Assembly (NCBI GenBank): GCA_947650285.1
Contig: CANTFL010001260.1
Coordinates: 234,112 to 298,111, forward strand
Direction of reading: 5' to 3'
DNA: 64,000 bases
Origin: Hyaloperonospora brassicae
Lineage: Eukaryota; Oomycota; Peronosporomycetes; Peronosporales; Peronosporaceae
The translations under genes were made by a program, and so were the position numbers. Under the pieces are notes generated by a model that did not search any database, was not told the origin of the DNA, and saw only the letters and a list, made by a program, of their open reading frames with translations. Below, piece after piece: positions 46,443 through 57,493 of the stretch. Each line of letters begins with the position of its first letter. The first letter of the stretch is position 1.

Positions 46443-47703
46443 GAAAATTGCGTCGAGGTTGCGACACACGGCAGGCATCATCAATCGTGATCAACGATCT
46501 CAAAGCCGTAACTACGCACTTGTAACACACAGTCTCGAACTGGTGCCTTGGCGTGATATACGCCGTATCCGTGCCACATCTCCGTATGTCTCGCAAACGC
46601 TGTACCGACTCAAGTGTAACCGTTTTCCACTCTGGAACCGATCTGCAAACAACCTGTCGTGTCCAGCCCCCGAATGCTCTTCACAAGACTACGCCCCGGT
46701 TGTTCATATTTTCTGGGAATGCCCCGTAGCCGAGAGACGCTGGAGATGCGTTTGCGAGGTCTGGAGCCGAATTGGTCGTTTTACTGATGCTGAATTACCG
46801 GTAAACATTTTTTCACTAGAACTTTCCCGTACTCCAGAACGTGCGTGGGTTATCGCTCAAGCCTCATTAAATGCGTGCGACAGGACACTGGACGCTCGAG
46901 AAGCCTGCTATGAAGCTCCAACCGAACTATGGCGCTTTGTAGTGTCGATTACTTTTCTCACAATATGGTTGGAGCGGCTCAGACGCATCGAGGATCCTAC
47001 ACTGTCAGTGGAGACCCATCATGCGGTCGCCCAATCCAGGCTACGTAGAGCGCTCTCATGCTTCAGGAACTCCACCTACCAACCTGGAGGTGGTACATCT
47101 GAACAAGTGCTGGCGAGAATGCGCTCAGCTTTGGCAGATGACCTTCTACAACACACTGGGACCCCAATACTGCTGCTAAACGCTCAACCAGCCTTTGCAA
47201 CGAACCTGTATTTGCTATTCTTCAATTGTGATTTACGGGATAACCCCGGACCAGGAGACTCAGGCTCCGGCATTGTCTGTGTTCACCCACAGACACATGC
47301 CGCTACAATCGTCTGGATGGCTAGTATATCACTTCGAGTGGGGACGACTACAAACAATTCGGCTGGATATAATGGTCTCATTCAAGGCCTACGGCAGGCA
47401 AAACACAGCGAATTCCTACCGTTGCATGTCATCGGGGACAATGTAATGGTAATTAATCAACTCCGATGGTATCGCTCACCTCGCAAGCCGAACCTAGCCG
47501 CACTGTACCGACAAGCGCGAGCATTGGCTGACGATGTATCAGTCGCCAGCTGGGCTCACCACATCCGGGAATATAATATGATGGCAGAAGTCGCAGCGAA
47601 CACTGCGATGAATACCAAGACAACTCTTCAAGTTCACGATCTGACAGATAGGAACATCTATACGGACATCACGCATCACATACAGCACGAAGTCAACCAC
47701 TGA
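46330..47703 (+). pseudogene. LINE zinc motif and RNase H
   Basis: A 457-residue open stretch. A CCHC zinc-binding motif (CPAPEC...HIFWEC) follows LYRLKCNRFPLW. IWLERLRRIED lies mid-protein. The C-terminal RNase H contains DNPGPG and VIGDNVMVINQL. Compared with the usual RNase HI pattern, the first catalytic Asp (xFDG) reads FNC here and the catalytic Glu (AEY) reads AGY, so the nuclease looks inactive. RNase H at the C-terminus is known in I-, R1- and Tad-like LINE groups; I cannot name the exact clade. Confidence 0.8.
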
Positions 47704-48812
47704 CTCGAGACATCAGTCGAACTCGACCGTGGATCGAATAATCGCAACATGCAAACTCCCCGCGAATGGGCATTGCCAGAACAGCTAATGTTGGTCAGGA
47801 GAACTGCTCCTCACACGATAGCGACTTCACTCATCATAGAAAGCAACACCAGATAGTTTAATCTCTCTGGAAGGGTACTGTTGGTCGATAACGTTCCTCA
47901 ATATACTTCACCTTCAACAACAACAACTTAGAGAGGTCGTTCACGTCGCTTGGAGAGGTGACTCACGTAAGATGATAGGTTAATATTGCAGTGCAGTTGT
48001 CTGCTCGTTCGTACAAAGGGTCCTCTCAGGTGGTGGGCCGTACCATTGCGTCTATTTTTCTCGCACGTTTTCGAAAGGATCTTGGGCTCGTTTCTAGGGT
48101 CAATTCGAACCGGCGTTCAATTAACTGGTGCGGTTGTAAATACCCACGGTACCGACCAGATGGTAAGTCCTTCCGTTTACAAACGCTGTAGAAGAAAAGG
48201 ATGGCCGCCACCACGTAAAAACATCCGCGTAAAAGTCCGTCGCATTACTTGCAGGTGGGAGAACGCTGAGCAGCAGGTTGTGGTCAGACTGTGGGCACGT
48301 CCACCACCGCCGCCGCTCACGTGTTGAGGACAAAAGCTCTGCCGAGCAGACTCGCCGGTCTCACCACAGTCGCCTCGATGTGTGAAACGGCATTTGACGC
48401 TACAACCGAACTGTAAAGTGACGCCATAGAGAGCGGCCAAGTTGATAGACCGACTGACCGACGAAGGAGTTTACAAAACTGGGCTTTACCAGTGCTAATG
48501 CTCATTGCTGATACGGATGGCATGAGTGTTGAGCAAGCATTGACACAATGATGCCAATACCATCGACGGATCATGGCGGTCGATGAGACACCGCCTTCTT
48601 CACTTTCTACATCTCATCAAGTAGAAATGAAAGCACTAGCTGAACGAGCGGTGGACAGACCAGCGAATAAGGTACCGTACCTCCGTCGTGTCTGTCGCCC
48701 GTCGTGTTGACCTGACCAGTCCAACACGACCGGTGAAACTACGGTACATACCGTCAAACAGCCCTTGCACTGATGACAGCGCGGTAGATACCATGAAACA
48801 TCCCTCGGACTG

Positions 48813-49115
48813 ATGACAGTGGCACCGAAGCAGCACAAGAAAGATAGGCTCGCAAGCAATAGGGGAGGCGTATTAATCGGAACTCCCCGTTTGTGTTCTG
48901 CACCTCGTCTGCGGTGGCGTGCGGCAATGTCAGAGCGCGGCAACAGTCTGCCACCTTTGCAGCAGCCGGACGAGAAGAAAAAAATGCAGACTTTCGGCTC
49001 TGCTTCAGACGGTGGGACGCTTGTCCCACGTGTCAGTGCGTCGAGCGAGTTTGACTCCACCAAGCGGTCATTTCTACCTCGCGGACGGCCACGTAAATTG
49101 TATCCTGACTGGTGA
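48813..49115 (+). CDS. Unit spacer ORF of 100 codons, unknown
   Basis: A small ORF recurs in every unit (55528-55830, 58826-59128 and 62131-62433 at full length; broken at 52271-52513). It starts MTVAPKQHKKDRLASNRGG and ends RGRPRKLYPDW, a basic AT-hook-like end. Between the units the middle third is read in two different frames because of compensating one-base indels. I recognise no domain. It may be a real small gene, a transposon fragment or chance; no start context or neighbour argues strongly either way. Confidence 0.3.
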   Translation: MTVAPKQHKKDRLASNRGGVLIGTPRLCSAPRLRWRAAMSERGNSLPPLQQPDEKKKMQTFGSASDGGTLVPRVSASSEFDSTKRSFLPRGRPRKLYPDW

Positions 49116-49218
49116 AATACGAGCTCCGGGAAAACGGTCAACGCCTTGCTCGTGGTACTGCCTCATCGCGACGTTCGTATCAGCTGATCGAGTAGGTCAT
49201 CGTGGTTGCGGCCAGCAT

Positions 49219-49340
49219 GTGTGTTTGTACACCACGCCACCCGTTGCTACCGTGTGTGTTTGTACACCACGCCACCCGTTGCTACCGTGTTTGTTTGCAC
49301 ACCACGCCACTCGTTGCTACCATGTGTGTTTCTACGGCAC
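49219..49340 (+). repeat. 35-bp tandem repeat upstream of cutinase
   Basis: A 35-bp repeat containing TTTGTACACCACGCCAC and CGTTGCTACC. About three and a half copies lie here and one fewer in units 3-6. The period is not a multiple of three, so it is unlikely to be coding. It sits 220-340 bases before the cutinase start. Confidence 0.9.
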
Positions 49341-49443
49341 ACGGCAACAGTGCGTGGCGCCCTCTCGCATTTACCCGACTACGTCAGTGCGTGGTTGTAC
49401 CTTTACAGTGAAAACGCTTCGCGCTATTGCACGCAGACTTTGT

Positions 49444-49457
49444 CCATTCCTCAAGTT
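49444..49457 (+). promoter_or_regulatory. Inr-like core promoter of the cutinase
   Basis: CCATTCCTCAAGTT agrees at about 12 of 14 positions with the oomycete initiator consensus (TCATTYBNCAWTTT). It lies 117 bases before the ATG. The same site occurs at the same distance before copy 3 (52868) and is also present before copies 4-6. The predicted 5' leader contains CTAT/CTGT tetranucleotide repeats. Confidence 0.4.
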
Positions 49458-49560
49458 CACACGTCCTGTTCAAGCTGAAGGATCTATCTAGTGTCTATCT
49501 GTCGATCCTTCCATCTATCTACCTGTCTATCTGGCGGTCTACCTGTCTACCGACACGATC

Positions 49561-50370
49561 ATGAAGTTCTCTCGGATCTGCACAACGATCGGTTCTCTTC
49601 TCCTACTCGTTGCAGAATCAATCCATCTCGCCCAAGCTCAATGCTCCGACGTCCACGTCATTTTTGCTCGCGGCAGTGGTGAAATGCAAGGTCTCGGTAT
49701 CTGTGGCGAGCCCCTCGTCAGCGGCATCACGTCCAACCTCGGTGGCATGAGCGTCACATCCTATGCAGTGAACTACCTCGCATCGATGGACCAAAGCAGT
49801 GCTGGTCCTGGCGCCACCGACATGACGAACCATGTCACGTCAGTGGCTCAAGCATGCCCCAACACCGTCTTTGTGCTGGGTGGGTACTCGCAAGGAGCCA
49901 GCGTCGTATCCATCTCTCTCGGCATCAGTACGATGCTCGGTTCTGGAGAAGCCATCCCGGAGACCTTGGCGCCTAAAATCAGCGCGATCGTCACGTTCGG
50001 CAACCCTCTGAAGCTCACGGGTCAGACGATCGATAGTTCGAGTCAGACGTACGCGTCCAAGGCGATTGAATTCTGCAACATGGGCGACCCGGTGTGCGGC
50101 GGCGGCTTCAACACAATGGCGCACATGATGTACGCAACGGACGGAAGCGTGGCGACCGCAGCACAAAAAGCTGCTGCATTGGTACAAGGCAACGCGGGGG
50201 TGCGTGGCAACGCGGGAGCGCAGGGTGGCGGAAGCCCCCCGAGTAACGCGGGAGTACAGGGCAGTCCGGGAGTGCAAGGCGGCGAGGGCTTCCAGGGCAA
50301 CGCGGGGTTCCCGGGAAACTCACGGTTCTCGGGTAACTCAGGGTTCCCGGGATTCGGGTTTCCCAGGTAA
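49561..50370 (+). CDS. Secreted cutinase, copy 2
   Basis: A 269-residue cutinase (alpha/beta hydrolase; hydrolyses ester bonds of plant cutin). A signal peptide spans residues 1-26 (MKFSR, hydrophobic LLLLVA, cut after AQA). The catalytic Ser110 is in GYSQG (108-112), Asp176 in GDPVC, and His188 in AHMMY, in the family order. Cys28/Cys99 and Cys172/Cys179 fit the two conserved disulfides; Cys48 is extra. Residues ~209-269 form a Gly/Asn/Pro-rich, collagen-like tail with GNAG repeats that typical cutinases of about 200 residues lack. The start is the first Met before a good signal peptide. This copy has Ile34 where copies 3-6 have Val. Intronless. The enzyme should act outside the cell, probably on plant surfaces. 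Confidence 0.95.
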   Translation: MKFSRICTTIGSLLLLVAESIHLAQAQCSDVHVIFARGSGEMQGLGICGEPLVSGITSNLGGMSVTSYAVNYLASMDQSSAGPGATDMTNHVTSVAQACPNTVFVLGGYSQGASVVSISLGISTMLGSGEAIPETLAPKISAIVTFGNPLKLTGQTIDSSSQTYASKAIEFCNMGDPVCGGGFNTMAHMMYATDGSVATAAQKAAALVQGNAGVRGNAGAQGGGSPPSNAGVQGSPGVQGGEGFQGNAGFPGNSRFSGNSGFPGFGFPR

Positions 50371-50575
50371 CTCAGAGTCCCCGGGCAACGCGGGGGCGCC
50401 GCGTGCATTATTTCTGTATGCTCTGGCTGAGTCTTTTGATCGATATGATGATGCGTAATTGTGGAGCTCAAAACAATGTGTATACGTGTATCAAGTGTTC
50501 CATGTTTGTTGCGTCGTGTCGGATAAGTTAGTTCGTTGTGTCGTGTCGGATGAGTAAGTTACAGGTACGTCATCA

Positions 50576-50972
<397 letters not shown>

Positions 50973-51308
50973 CGCGTCGTACATGTATTATTTCATGACC
51001 GTTCTCTTTTCTTTCCGTCCATTTCGAAACAAAGTTTCTACCTTTCTTGACGGTCAGAAAGGTTACGTAGACATCCTACCAACCCGTTCCTACCCTATTC
51101 AGGTCGAGACTTTACATTCCGAACCGCTCGCAGCTACTGATCGGTCCTTGCTAGTAGCGCTTGCGTGGCTTGATACTGCCATGTCATAGGCAAATCCAGA
51201 TGATTCGGACAGCGTTTGGAAGCCAACCAGGTTCGAGTCCTTTCCATTCATTGCATTGTCGGAGATATGCATTGCACCGCTTCGAGAGGTGATCCACATC
51301 GATAGGAG

Positions 51309-51403
51309 AGCGACGTGAATGACCGCTCTAAGTGACGTGAATCACGTATTCACGTTAGTTAGAGAGGTCATTCACGTCACTTAGAGAGGTCGTTCACGTC
51401 GCT
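51309..51403. repeat. Unit palindrome (34-bp arms)
   Basis: Arms 51309-51342 and 51370-51403 are inverted repeats with about two mismatches, around a 27-base spacer that carries another CACGT repeat. Equivalent palindromes lie at 54566-54660, 57866-57960 and 61169-61263. In the first unit the left arm is more diverged and the right arm (from 44308) is split by the LINE. The arms contain repeated TTCACGTCRCTT and AGAGAGGTC blocks. Confidence 0.9.
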
Positions 51404-52984
51404 TGGAGAGGTGACTCACGTAAGATGATAGGTTAATATTGCAGTGCAGTTGTCTGCTCGTTCGTACAAAGGGTCCTCTCAGGTGGTGGGCCGTACCATT
51501 GCGTCTATTTTTCTCGCACGTTTTCGAAAGGATCTTGGGCTCGTTTCTAGGGTCAATTCGAACCGGCATTCAATCAACTGGTGCGGTTGTAAATACCCAC
51601 GGTACCGACCAGGTGGTAAGCCCTTCCGTTTACAAACGCTGTAGAAGAAAAGGATGGCCGCCACCACGTAAAAACATCCGCGTAAAAGTCCGTCGCATTA
51701 CTTGCAGGTGGGAGAACGCTGAGCGGCAGGTTGTGGTCAGACTGTGGGCACGTCCACCACCGCCACCCACGTGTTGAGGACAAAAGCTCTGCCGAGCAGA
51801 CTCGCCGATCTCGCCACAGTCGCCTCGATGTGTGAAACGGCATTTGACGCTACAACCGAACTGTAAAGTGACGCCATAGAGAGCGGCCAAGTTGGTAGAC
51901 CGACTGACCGACGAAGGAGTTTACAAAACTGGGCTTTACCAGTGCTAATGCTCATTGCTGATACGGATGGCATGGGTGTTGAGCAAGCATTGACACAATG
52001 ATGCCGATACCACGATACCATCAACGGATCATGACGGTCGATGAGGCACTGCCTGCTTCACTTTCTACATCTCGTCAAGTAGAAATGAAAGCACTAGCTG
52101 AACGAGCGGTGGACAGACCAGCGAATAAGGTACCGTACCTCCGTCGTGTCTGTCGCCCGTCGTGTTGACCTGACCAGTCCAACACGACCGGTGAAACTAC
52201 GGCACATACCGTCAAACAGCCCTTGCACTGATGATAGCGCGGTAGATACCATGAAACATCCCTCGGACTGATGACAGTGGCACCGAAGCAGCACAAGAAA
52301 GATAGGCTCGCAAGCAATAGGGGAGGCGGTATTCATCGGAACTCCCCGTTTGTGTTCTCCACCTCGTCTGCGGTGGCGTGCGGTAATGTCAGAGCGCGGC
52401 AACAGTCTGCCACCTTTGCTGCAGCCGAACGAGAAGAAAAAAATGCAGACTTTCGACTCTGCTTCAGATGGTGGGACGCTTGTCCCACGTGTCAGTGCGT
52501 CGAGCGAGTTTGACTCCACCAAGCGGTCATTTCTACCTCGCGGACGGCCACGCAAATTGTATCCTGACTGGTGAAATACGAGCTCCGGGAAAACGGTCAA
52601 CGCCTTGCTTGTGGTACTGCCTCATCGCGACGTTCGTATCAGCTGATCGAGTAGGTCATCGTGGTTGCGGCCAGCATGTGTGTTTGTACACCACGCCACC
52701 CGTTGCTACCGTGATTGTTTGTACACCACGCCACTCGTTGCTACCATGTGTGTTTCTACGGCACACGGCAACAGTGCGTGGCGCCCTCTCGCATTCACCC
52801 GACTACGTCAGTGCGTGGTTGTACCTTTACAGTGAAAACGCTTCGCGCTATTGCACGCAGACTTTGTCCATTCCTCAAGTTCACACGTCCTGCTCAAGCT
52901 GAAGGATCTATCTAGTGTCTATCTGTCGATCCTTCCATCTATCTACCTGTCTATCTGGCGGTCTACCTGTCTACCGACACGATC

Positions 52985-53794
52985 ATGAAGTTCTCTCGGA
53001 TCTGCACAACGATCGGTTCTCTTCTCCTACTCGTTGCAGAATCAATCCATCTCGCCCAAGCTCAATGCTCCGACGTCCACGTCGTTTTTGCTCGCGGCAG
53101 TGGTGAAATGCAAGGTCTCGGTATCTGTGGCGAGCCCCTCGTCAGCGGCATCACGTCCAACCTCGGTGGCATGAGCGTCACATCCTATGCAGTGAACTAC
53201 CTCGCATCGATGGACCAAAGCAGTGCTGGTCCTGGCGCCACCGACATGACGAACCATGTCACGTCAGTGGCTCAAGCATGCCCCAACACCGTCTTTGTGC
53301 TGGGTGGGTACTCGCAAGGAGCCAGCGTCGTATCCATCTCTCTCGGCATCAGTACGATGCTCGGTTCTGGAGAAGCCATCCCGGAGACCTTGGCGCCTAA
53401 AATCAGCGCGATCGTCACGTTCGGCAACCCTCTGAAGCTCACGGGTCAGACGATCGATAGTTCGAGTCAGACGTACGCGTCCAAGGCGATTGAATTCTGC
53501 AACATGGGCGACCCGGTGTGCGGCGGCGGCTTCAACACAATGGCGCACATGATGTACGCAACGGACGGAAGCGTGGCGACCGCAGCACAAAAAGCTGCTG
53601 CATTGGTACAAGGCAACGCGGGGGTGCGTGGCAACGCGGGAGCGCAGGGTGGCGGAAGCCCCCCGAGTAACGCGGGAGTACAGGGCAGTCCGGGAGTGCA
53701 AGGCGGCGAGGGCTTCCAGGGCAACGCGGGGTTCCCGGGAAACTCACGGTTCTCGGGTAACTCAGGGTTCCCGGGATTCGGGTTTCCCAGGTAA
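52985..53794 (+). CDS. Secreted cutinase, copy 3
   Basis: 269 residues, predicted protein identical to copies 4 and 6, with Val at residue 34. Signal peptide, GYSQG, GDPVC and AHMMY are all intact, as is the collagen-like tail. It has the same upstream initiator-like site at 117 bases before ATG. Its downstream repeat tract holds a 52-bp CAGA run rather than the longer tract of copy 2. Confidence 0.95.
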   Translation: MKFSRICTTIGSLLLLVAESIHLAQAQCSDVHVVFARGSGEMQGLGICGEPLVSGITSNLGGMSVTSYAVNYLASMDQSSAGPGATDMTNHVTSVAQACPNTVFVLGGYSQGASVVSISLGISTMLGSGEAIPETLAPKISAIVTFGNPLKLTGQTIDSSSQTYASKAIEFCNMGDPVCGGGFNTMAHMMYATDGSVATAAQKAAALVQGNAGVRGNAGAQGGGSPPSNAGVQGSPGVQGGEGFQGNAGFPGNSRFSGNSGFPGFGFPR

Positions 53795-54174
53795 CTCAGA
53801 GTCCCCGGGCAACGCGGGGGCGCCGCGTGCATTATTTCTGTATGCTCTGGCTGAGTCTTTTGATCGATATGATGATGCGTAATTGTGGAGCTCAAAACAA
53901 TGTGTATACGTGTATCAAGTGTTCCATGTTTGTTGCGTCGTGTCGGATAAGTTAGTTCGTTGTGTCGTGTTGGATGAGTAAGTTACAGGTACGTCATCAA
54001 TGACAGGGCCAGAGTCTGGCGAATTTCTTCTGAACAAGTACAGCTTCGAATGGCAAGAGTGCTTTGCATCATGTGGTAGACAATCGTGCCACACTGATGG
54101 TCAGAAGATCGAGCAAACTAGCGGAGATGCAGATAGGCAGAAGAACGGACGAACAAGCGGACAGGCAGATAGGC

Positions 54175-54226
<52 letters not shown>

Positions 54227-56240
54227 GGGCGCGTCGTACATGTATTATTTCATGACCGTTCTCTTTTCTTTCCGTCCATTTCGAAACAAAGTTTCTACCT
54301 TTCTTGACGGTCAGAAAGGTTACGTAGACATCCTACCAACCCGTTCCTACCCTATTCAGGTCGAGACTTTACATTCCGAACCGCTCGCAGCTACTGATCG
54401 GTCCTTGCTAGTAGCGCTTGCGTGGCTTGATACTGCCATGTCATAGGCAAATCCAGATGATTCGGACAGCGTTTGGAAGCCAACCAGGTTCGAGTCCTTT
54501 CCGTTCATTGCATTGTCGGAGATATGCATTGCACCGCTTCGAGAGGTGATCCACATCGATAGGAGAGCGACGTGAATGACCGCTCTAAGTGACGTGAATC
54601 ACGTATTCACGTTAGTTAGAGAGGTCATTCACGTCACTTAGAGAGGTCGTTCACGTCGCTTGGAGAGGTGACTCACGTAAGATGATAGGTTAATATTGCA
54701 GTGCAGTTGTCTGCTCGTTCGTACAAAGGGTCCTCTCAGGTGGTGGGCCGTACCATTGCGTCTATTTTTCTCGCACGTTTTCGAAAGGATCTTGGGCTCG
54801 TTTCTAGGGTCAATTCGAACCGGCATTCAATCAACTGGTGCGGTTGTAAATACCCACGGTACCGACCAGGTGGTAAGCCCTTCCGTTTACAAACGCTGTA
54901 GAAGAAAAGGATGGCCGCCACCACGTAAAAACATCCGCGTAAAAGTCCGTCGCATTACTTGCAGGTGGGAGAACGCTGAGCGGCAGGTTGTGGTCAGACT
55001 GTGGGCACGTCCACCACCGCCACCCACGTGTTGAGGACAAAAGCTCTGCCGAGCAGACTCGCCGATCTCGCCACAGTCGCCTCGATGTGTGAAACGGCAT
55101 TTGACGCTACAACAGAAGTGTAAAGTGACGCCATAGAGAGCGGCCAAGTTGGTAGACCGACTGACCGACGAAGGAGTTTACAAAACTGGGCTTTACCAGT
55201 GCTAATGCTCATTGCTGATACGGATGGCATGAGTGTTGAGCAAGCATTGACACAATGATGCCGATACCACGATACCATCAACGGATCATGACGGTCGATG
55301 AGGCACTGCCTGCTTCACCTTCTACATCTCATCAAGTAGAAATGAAAGCACTAGCTGAAGGAGCGGTGGACAGACCAGCGAATAAGGTACCGTACCTCCG
55401 TCGTGTCTGTCGCCCGTCGTGTTGACCTGACCAGTCCAACACGACCGGTGAAACTACGGCACATACCGTCAAACAGCCCTTGCACTGATGATAGCGCGGT
55501 AGATACCATGAAACATCCCTCGGACTGATGACAGTGGCACCGAAGCAGCACAAGAAAGATAGGCTCGCAAGCAATAGGGGAGGCGGTATTCATCGGAACT
55601 CCCCGTTTGTGTTCTCCACCTCGTCTGCGGTGGCGTGCGGTAATGTCAGAGCGCGGCAACAGTCTGCCACCTTTGCTGCAGCCGAACGAGAAGAAAAAAT
55701 GCAGACTTTCGACTCTGCTTCAGATGGTGGGACGCTTGTCCCACGTGTCAGTGCGTCGAGCGAGTTTGACTCCACCAAGCGGTCATTTCTACCTCGCGGA
55801 CGGCCACGCAAATTGTATCCTGACTGGTGAAATACGAGCTCCGGGAAAACGGTCAACGCCTTGCTTGTGGTACTGCCTCATCGCGACGTTCGTATCAGCT
55901 GATCGAGTAGGTCATCGTGGTTGCGGCCAGCATGTGTGTTTGTACACCACGCCACCCGTTGCTACCGTGTTTGTTTGTACACCACGCCACTCGTTGCTAC
56001 CATGTGTGTTTCTACGGCACACGGCAACAGTGCGTGGCGCCCTCTCGCATTTACCCGACTACGTCAGTGCGTGGTTGTACCTTTACAGTGAAAACGCTTC
56101 GCGCTATTGCACGCAGACTTTGTCCATTCCTCAAGTTCACACGTCCTGCTCAAGCTGAAGGATCTATCTAGTGTCTATCTGTCGATCCTTCCATCTATCT
56201 ACCTGTCTATCTGGCGGTCTACCTGTCTACCGACACGATC

Positions 56241-57050
56241 ATGAAGTTCTCTCGGATCTGCACAACGATCGGTTCTCTTCTCCTACTCGTTGCAGAATCA
56301 ATCCATCTCGCCCAAGCTCAATGCTCCGACGTCCACGTCGTTTTTGCTCGCGGCAGTGGTGAAATGCAAGGTCTCGGTATCTGTGGCGAGCCCCTCGTCA
56401 GCGGCATCACGTCCAACCTCGGTGGCATGAGCGTCACATCCTATGCAGTGAACTACCTCGCATCGATGGACCAAAGCAGTGCTGGTCCTGGCGCCACCGA
56501 CATGACGAACCATGTCACGTCAGTGGCTCAAGCATGCCCCAACACCGTCTTTGTGCTGGGTGGGTACTCGCAAGGAGCCAGCGTCGTATCCATCTCTCTC
56601 GGCATCAGTACGATGCTCGGTTCTGGAGAAGCCATCCCGGAGACCTTGGCGCCTAAAATCAGCGCGATCGTCACGTTCGGCAACCCTCTGAAGCTCACGG
56701 GTCAGACGATCGATAGTTCGAGTCAGACGTACGCGTCCAAGGCGATTGAATTCTGCAACATGGGCGACCCGGTGTGCGGCGGCGGCTTCAACACAATGGC
56801 GCACATGATGTACGCAACGGACGGAAGCGTGGCGACCGCAGCACAAAAAGCTGCTGCATTGGTACAAGGCAACGCGGGGGTGCGTGGCAACGCGGGAGCG
56901 CAGGGTGGCGGAAGCCCCCCGAGTAACGCGGGAGTGCAGGGCAGTCCGGGAGTGCAAGGCGGCGAGGGCTTCCAGGGCAACGCGGGGTTCCCGGGAAACT
57001 CACGGTTCTCGGGTAACTCAGGGTTCCCGGGATTCGGGTTTCCCAGGTAA
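56241..57050 (+). CDS. Secreted cutinase, copy 4
   Basis: 269 residues, protein identical to copies 3 and 6; a few silent differences lie in the tail-coding part. Catalytic triad and signal peptide are intact. The downstream tract has three copies of a 36-bp minisatellite instead of CAGA repeats. Confidence 0.95.
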   Translation: MKFSRICTTIGSLLLLVAESIHLAQAQCSDVHVVFARGSGEMQGLGICGEPLVSGITSNLGGMSVTSYAVNYLASMDQSSAGPGATDMTNHVTSVAQACPNTVFVLGGYSQGASVVSISLGISTMLGSGEAIPETLAPKISAIVTFGNPLKLTGQTIDSSSQTYASKAIEFCNMGDPVCGGGFNTMAHMMYATDGSVATAAQKAAALVQGNAGVRGNAGAQGGGSPPSNAGVQGSPGVQGGEGFQGNAGFPGNSRFSGNSGFPGFGFPR

Positions 57051-57385
57051 CTCAGAGTCCCCGGGCAACGCGGGGGCGCCGCGTGCATTATTTCTGTATG
57101 CTCTAGCTGAGTCTTTTGATCGATATGATGCGTAATTGTGGAGCTCAAAACAATGTGTATACGTGTATCAAGTGTTCCATGTTTGTTGCGTCGTGTCGGA
57201 TAAGTTAGTTCGTTGTGTCGTGTCGGATGAGTAAGTTACAGGTACGTCATCAATCAATGGCAGGGTCAGAGTCTGGTGAGTTTCTTTTGAACAAGTACAG
57301 CTTCGAATGGCAAGAGTGCTTTGCATCATGTAGTAGACGATCGCGCCACACTGTTGGTCAGAAGATCGAGCAAACTAGCGGAGAT

Positions 57386-57493
57386 GCAGATAGGCAGAAG
57401 AACGGACGAACGAGCGGACAGGCAGATAGGCAGAAGAACGGACGAACGAGCGGACAGGCAGATAGGCAGAAGAACGGACGAACGAGCGGACAG
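57386..57493 (+). repeat. 36-bp minisatellite downstream of cutinase
   Basis: Three exact 36-bp copies starting GCAGATAGGCAGAAG. Unit 5 has three plus a partial copy (60687-60806), unit 2 about two, units 1 and 3 about one. Unit 6 enters the tract at the window end. A 36-bp period keeps frame (12 codons). Confidence 0.95.

Larger units (their letters stand above)
44333..47925 (+). mobile_element. 5'-truncated LINE with 16-bp target duplication
   Basis: A 3593-bp insertion is flanked by exact copies of ACTTAGAGAGGTCGTT (44317-44332 and 47926-47941). It ends in a CAACAACAAC tail. It begins within the RT domain and so lacks the endonuclease, as 5'-truncated LINEs do. It interrupts the first array unit in one arm of the unit's palindrome. 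Frames are already broken, so the source copy or this copy was defective. Confidence 0.92.
47942..49560 (+). other. Spacer of array unit 2
   Basis: Sequence between the palindrome and the cutinase, repeated in units 3-6. It carries small ORFs on both strands, the 35-bp repeat, the Inr-like site and CTAT/CTGT repeats. Nothing else was recognised. The corresponding spacers are 51404-52984, 54661-56240, 57961-59538 and 61264-62843. Confidence 0.7.

Noticed and set aside
51230..51240. GGTTCGAGTCC, a perfect pol III B box in each unit
   Set aside because: No tRNA cloverleaf and no convincing A box at the right distance, so I do not call a tRNA or SINE.
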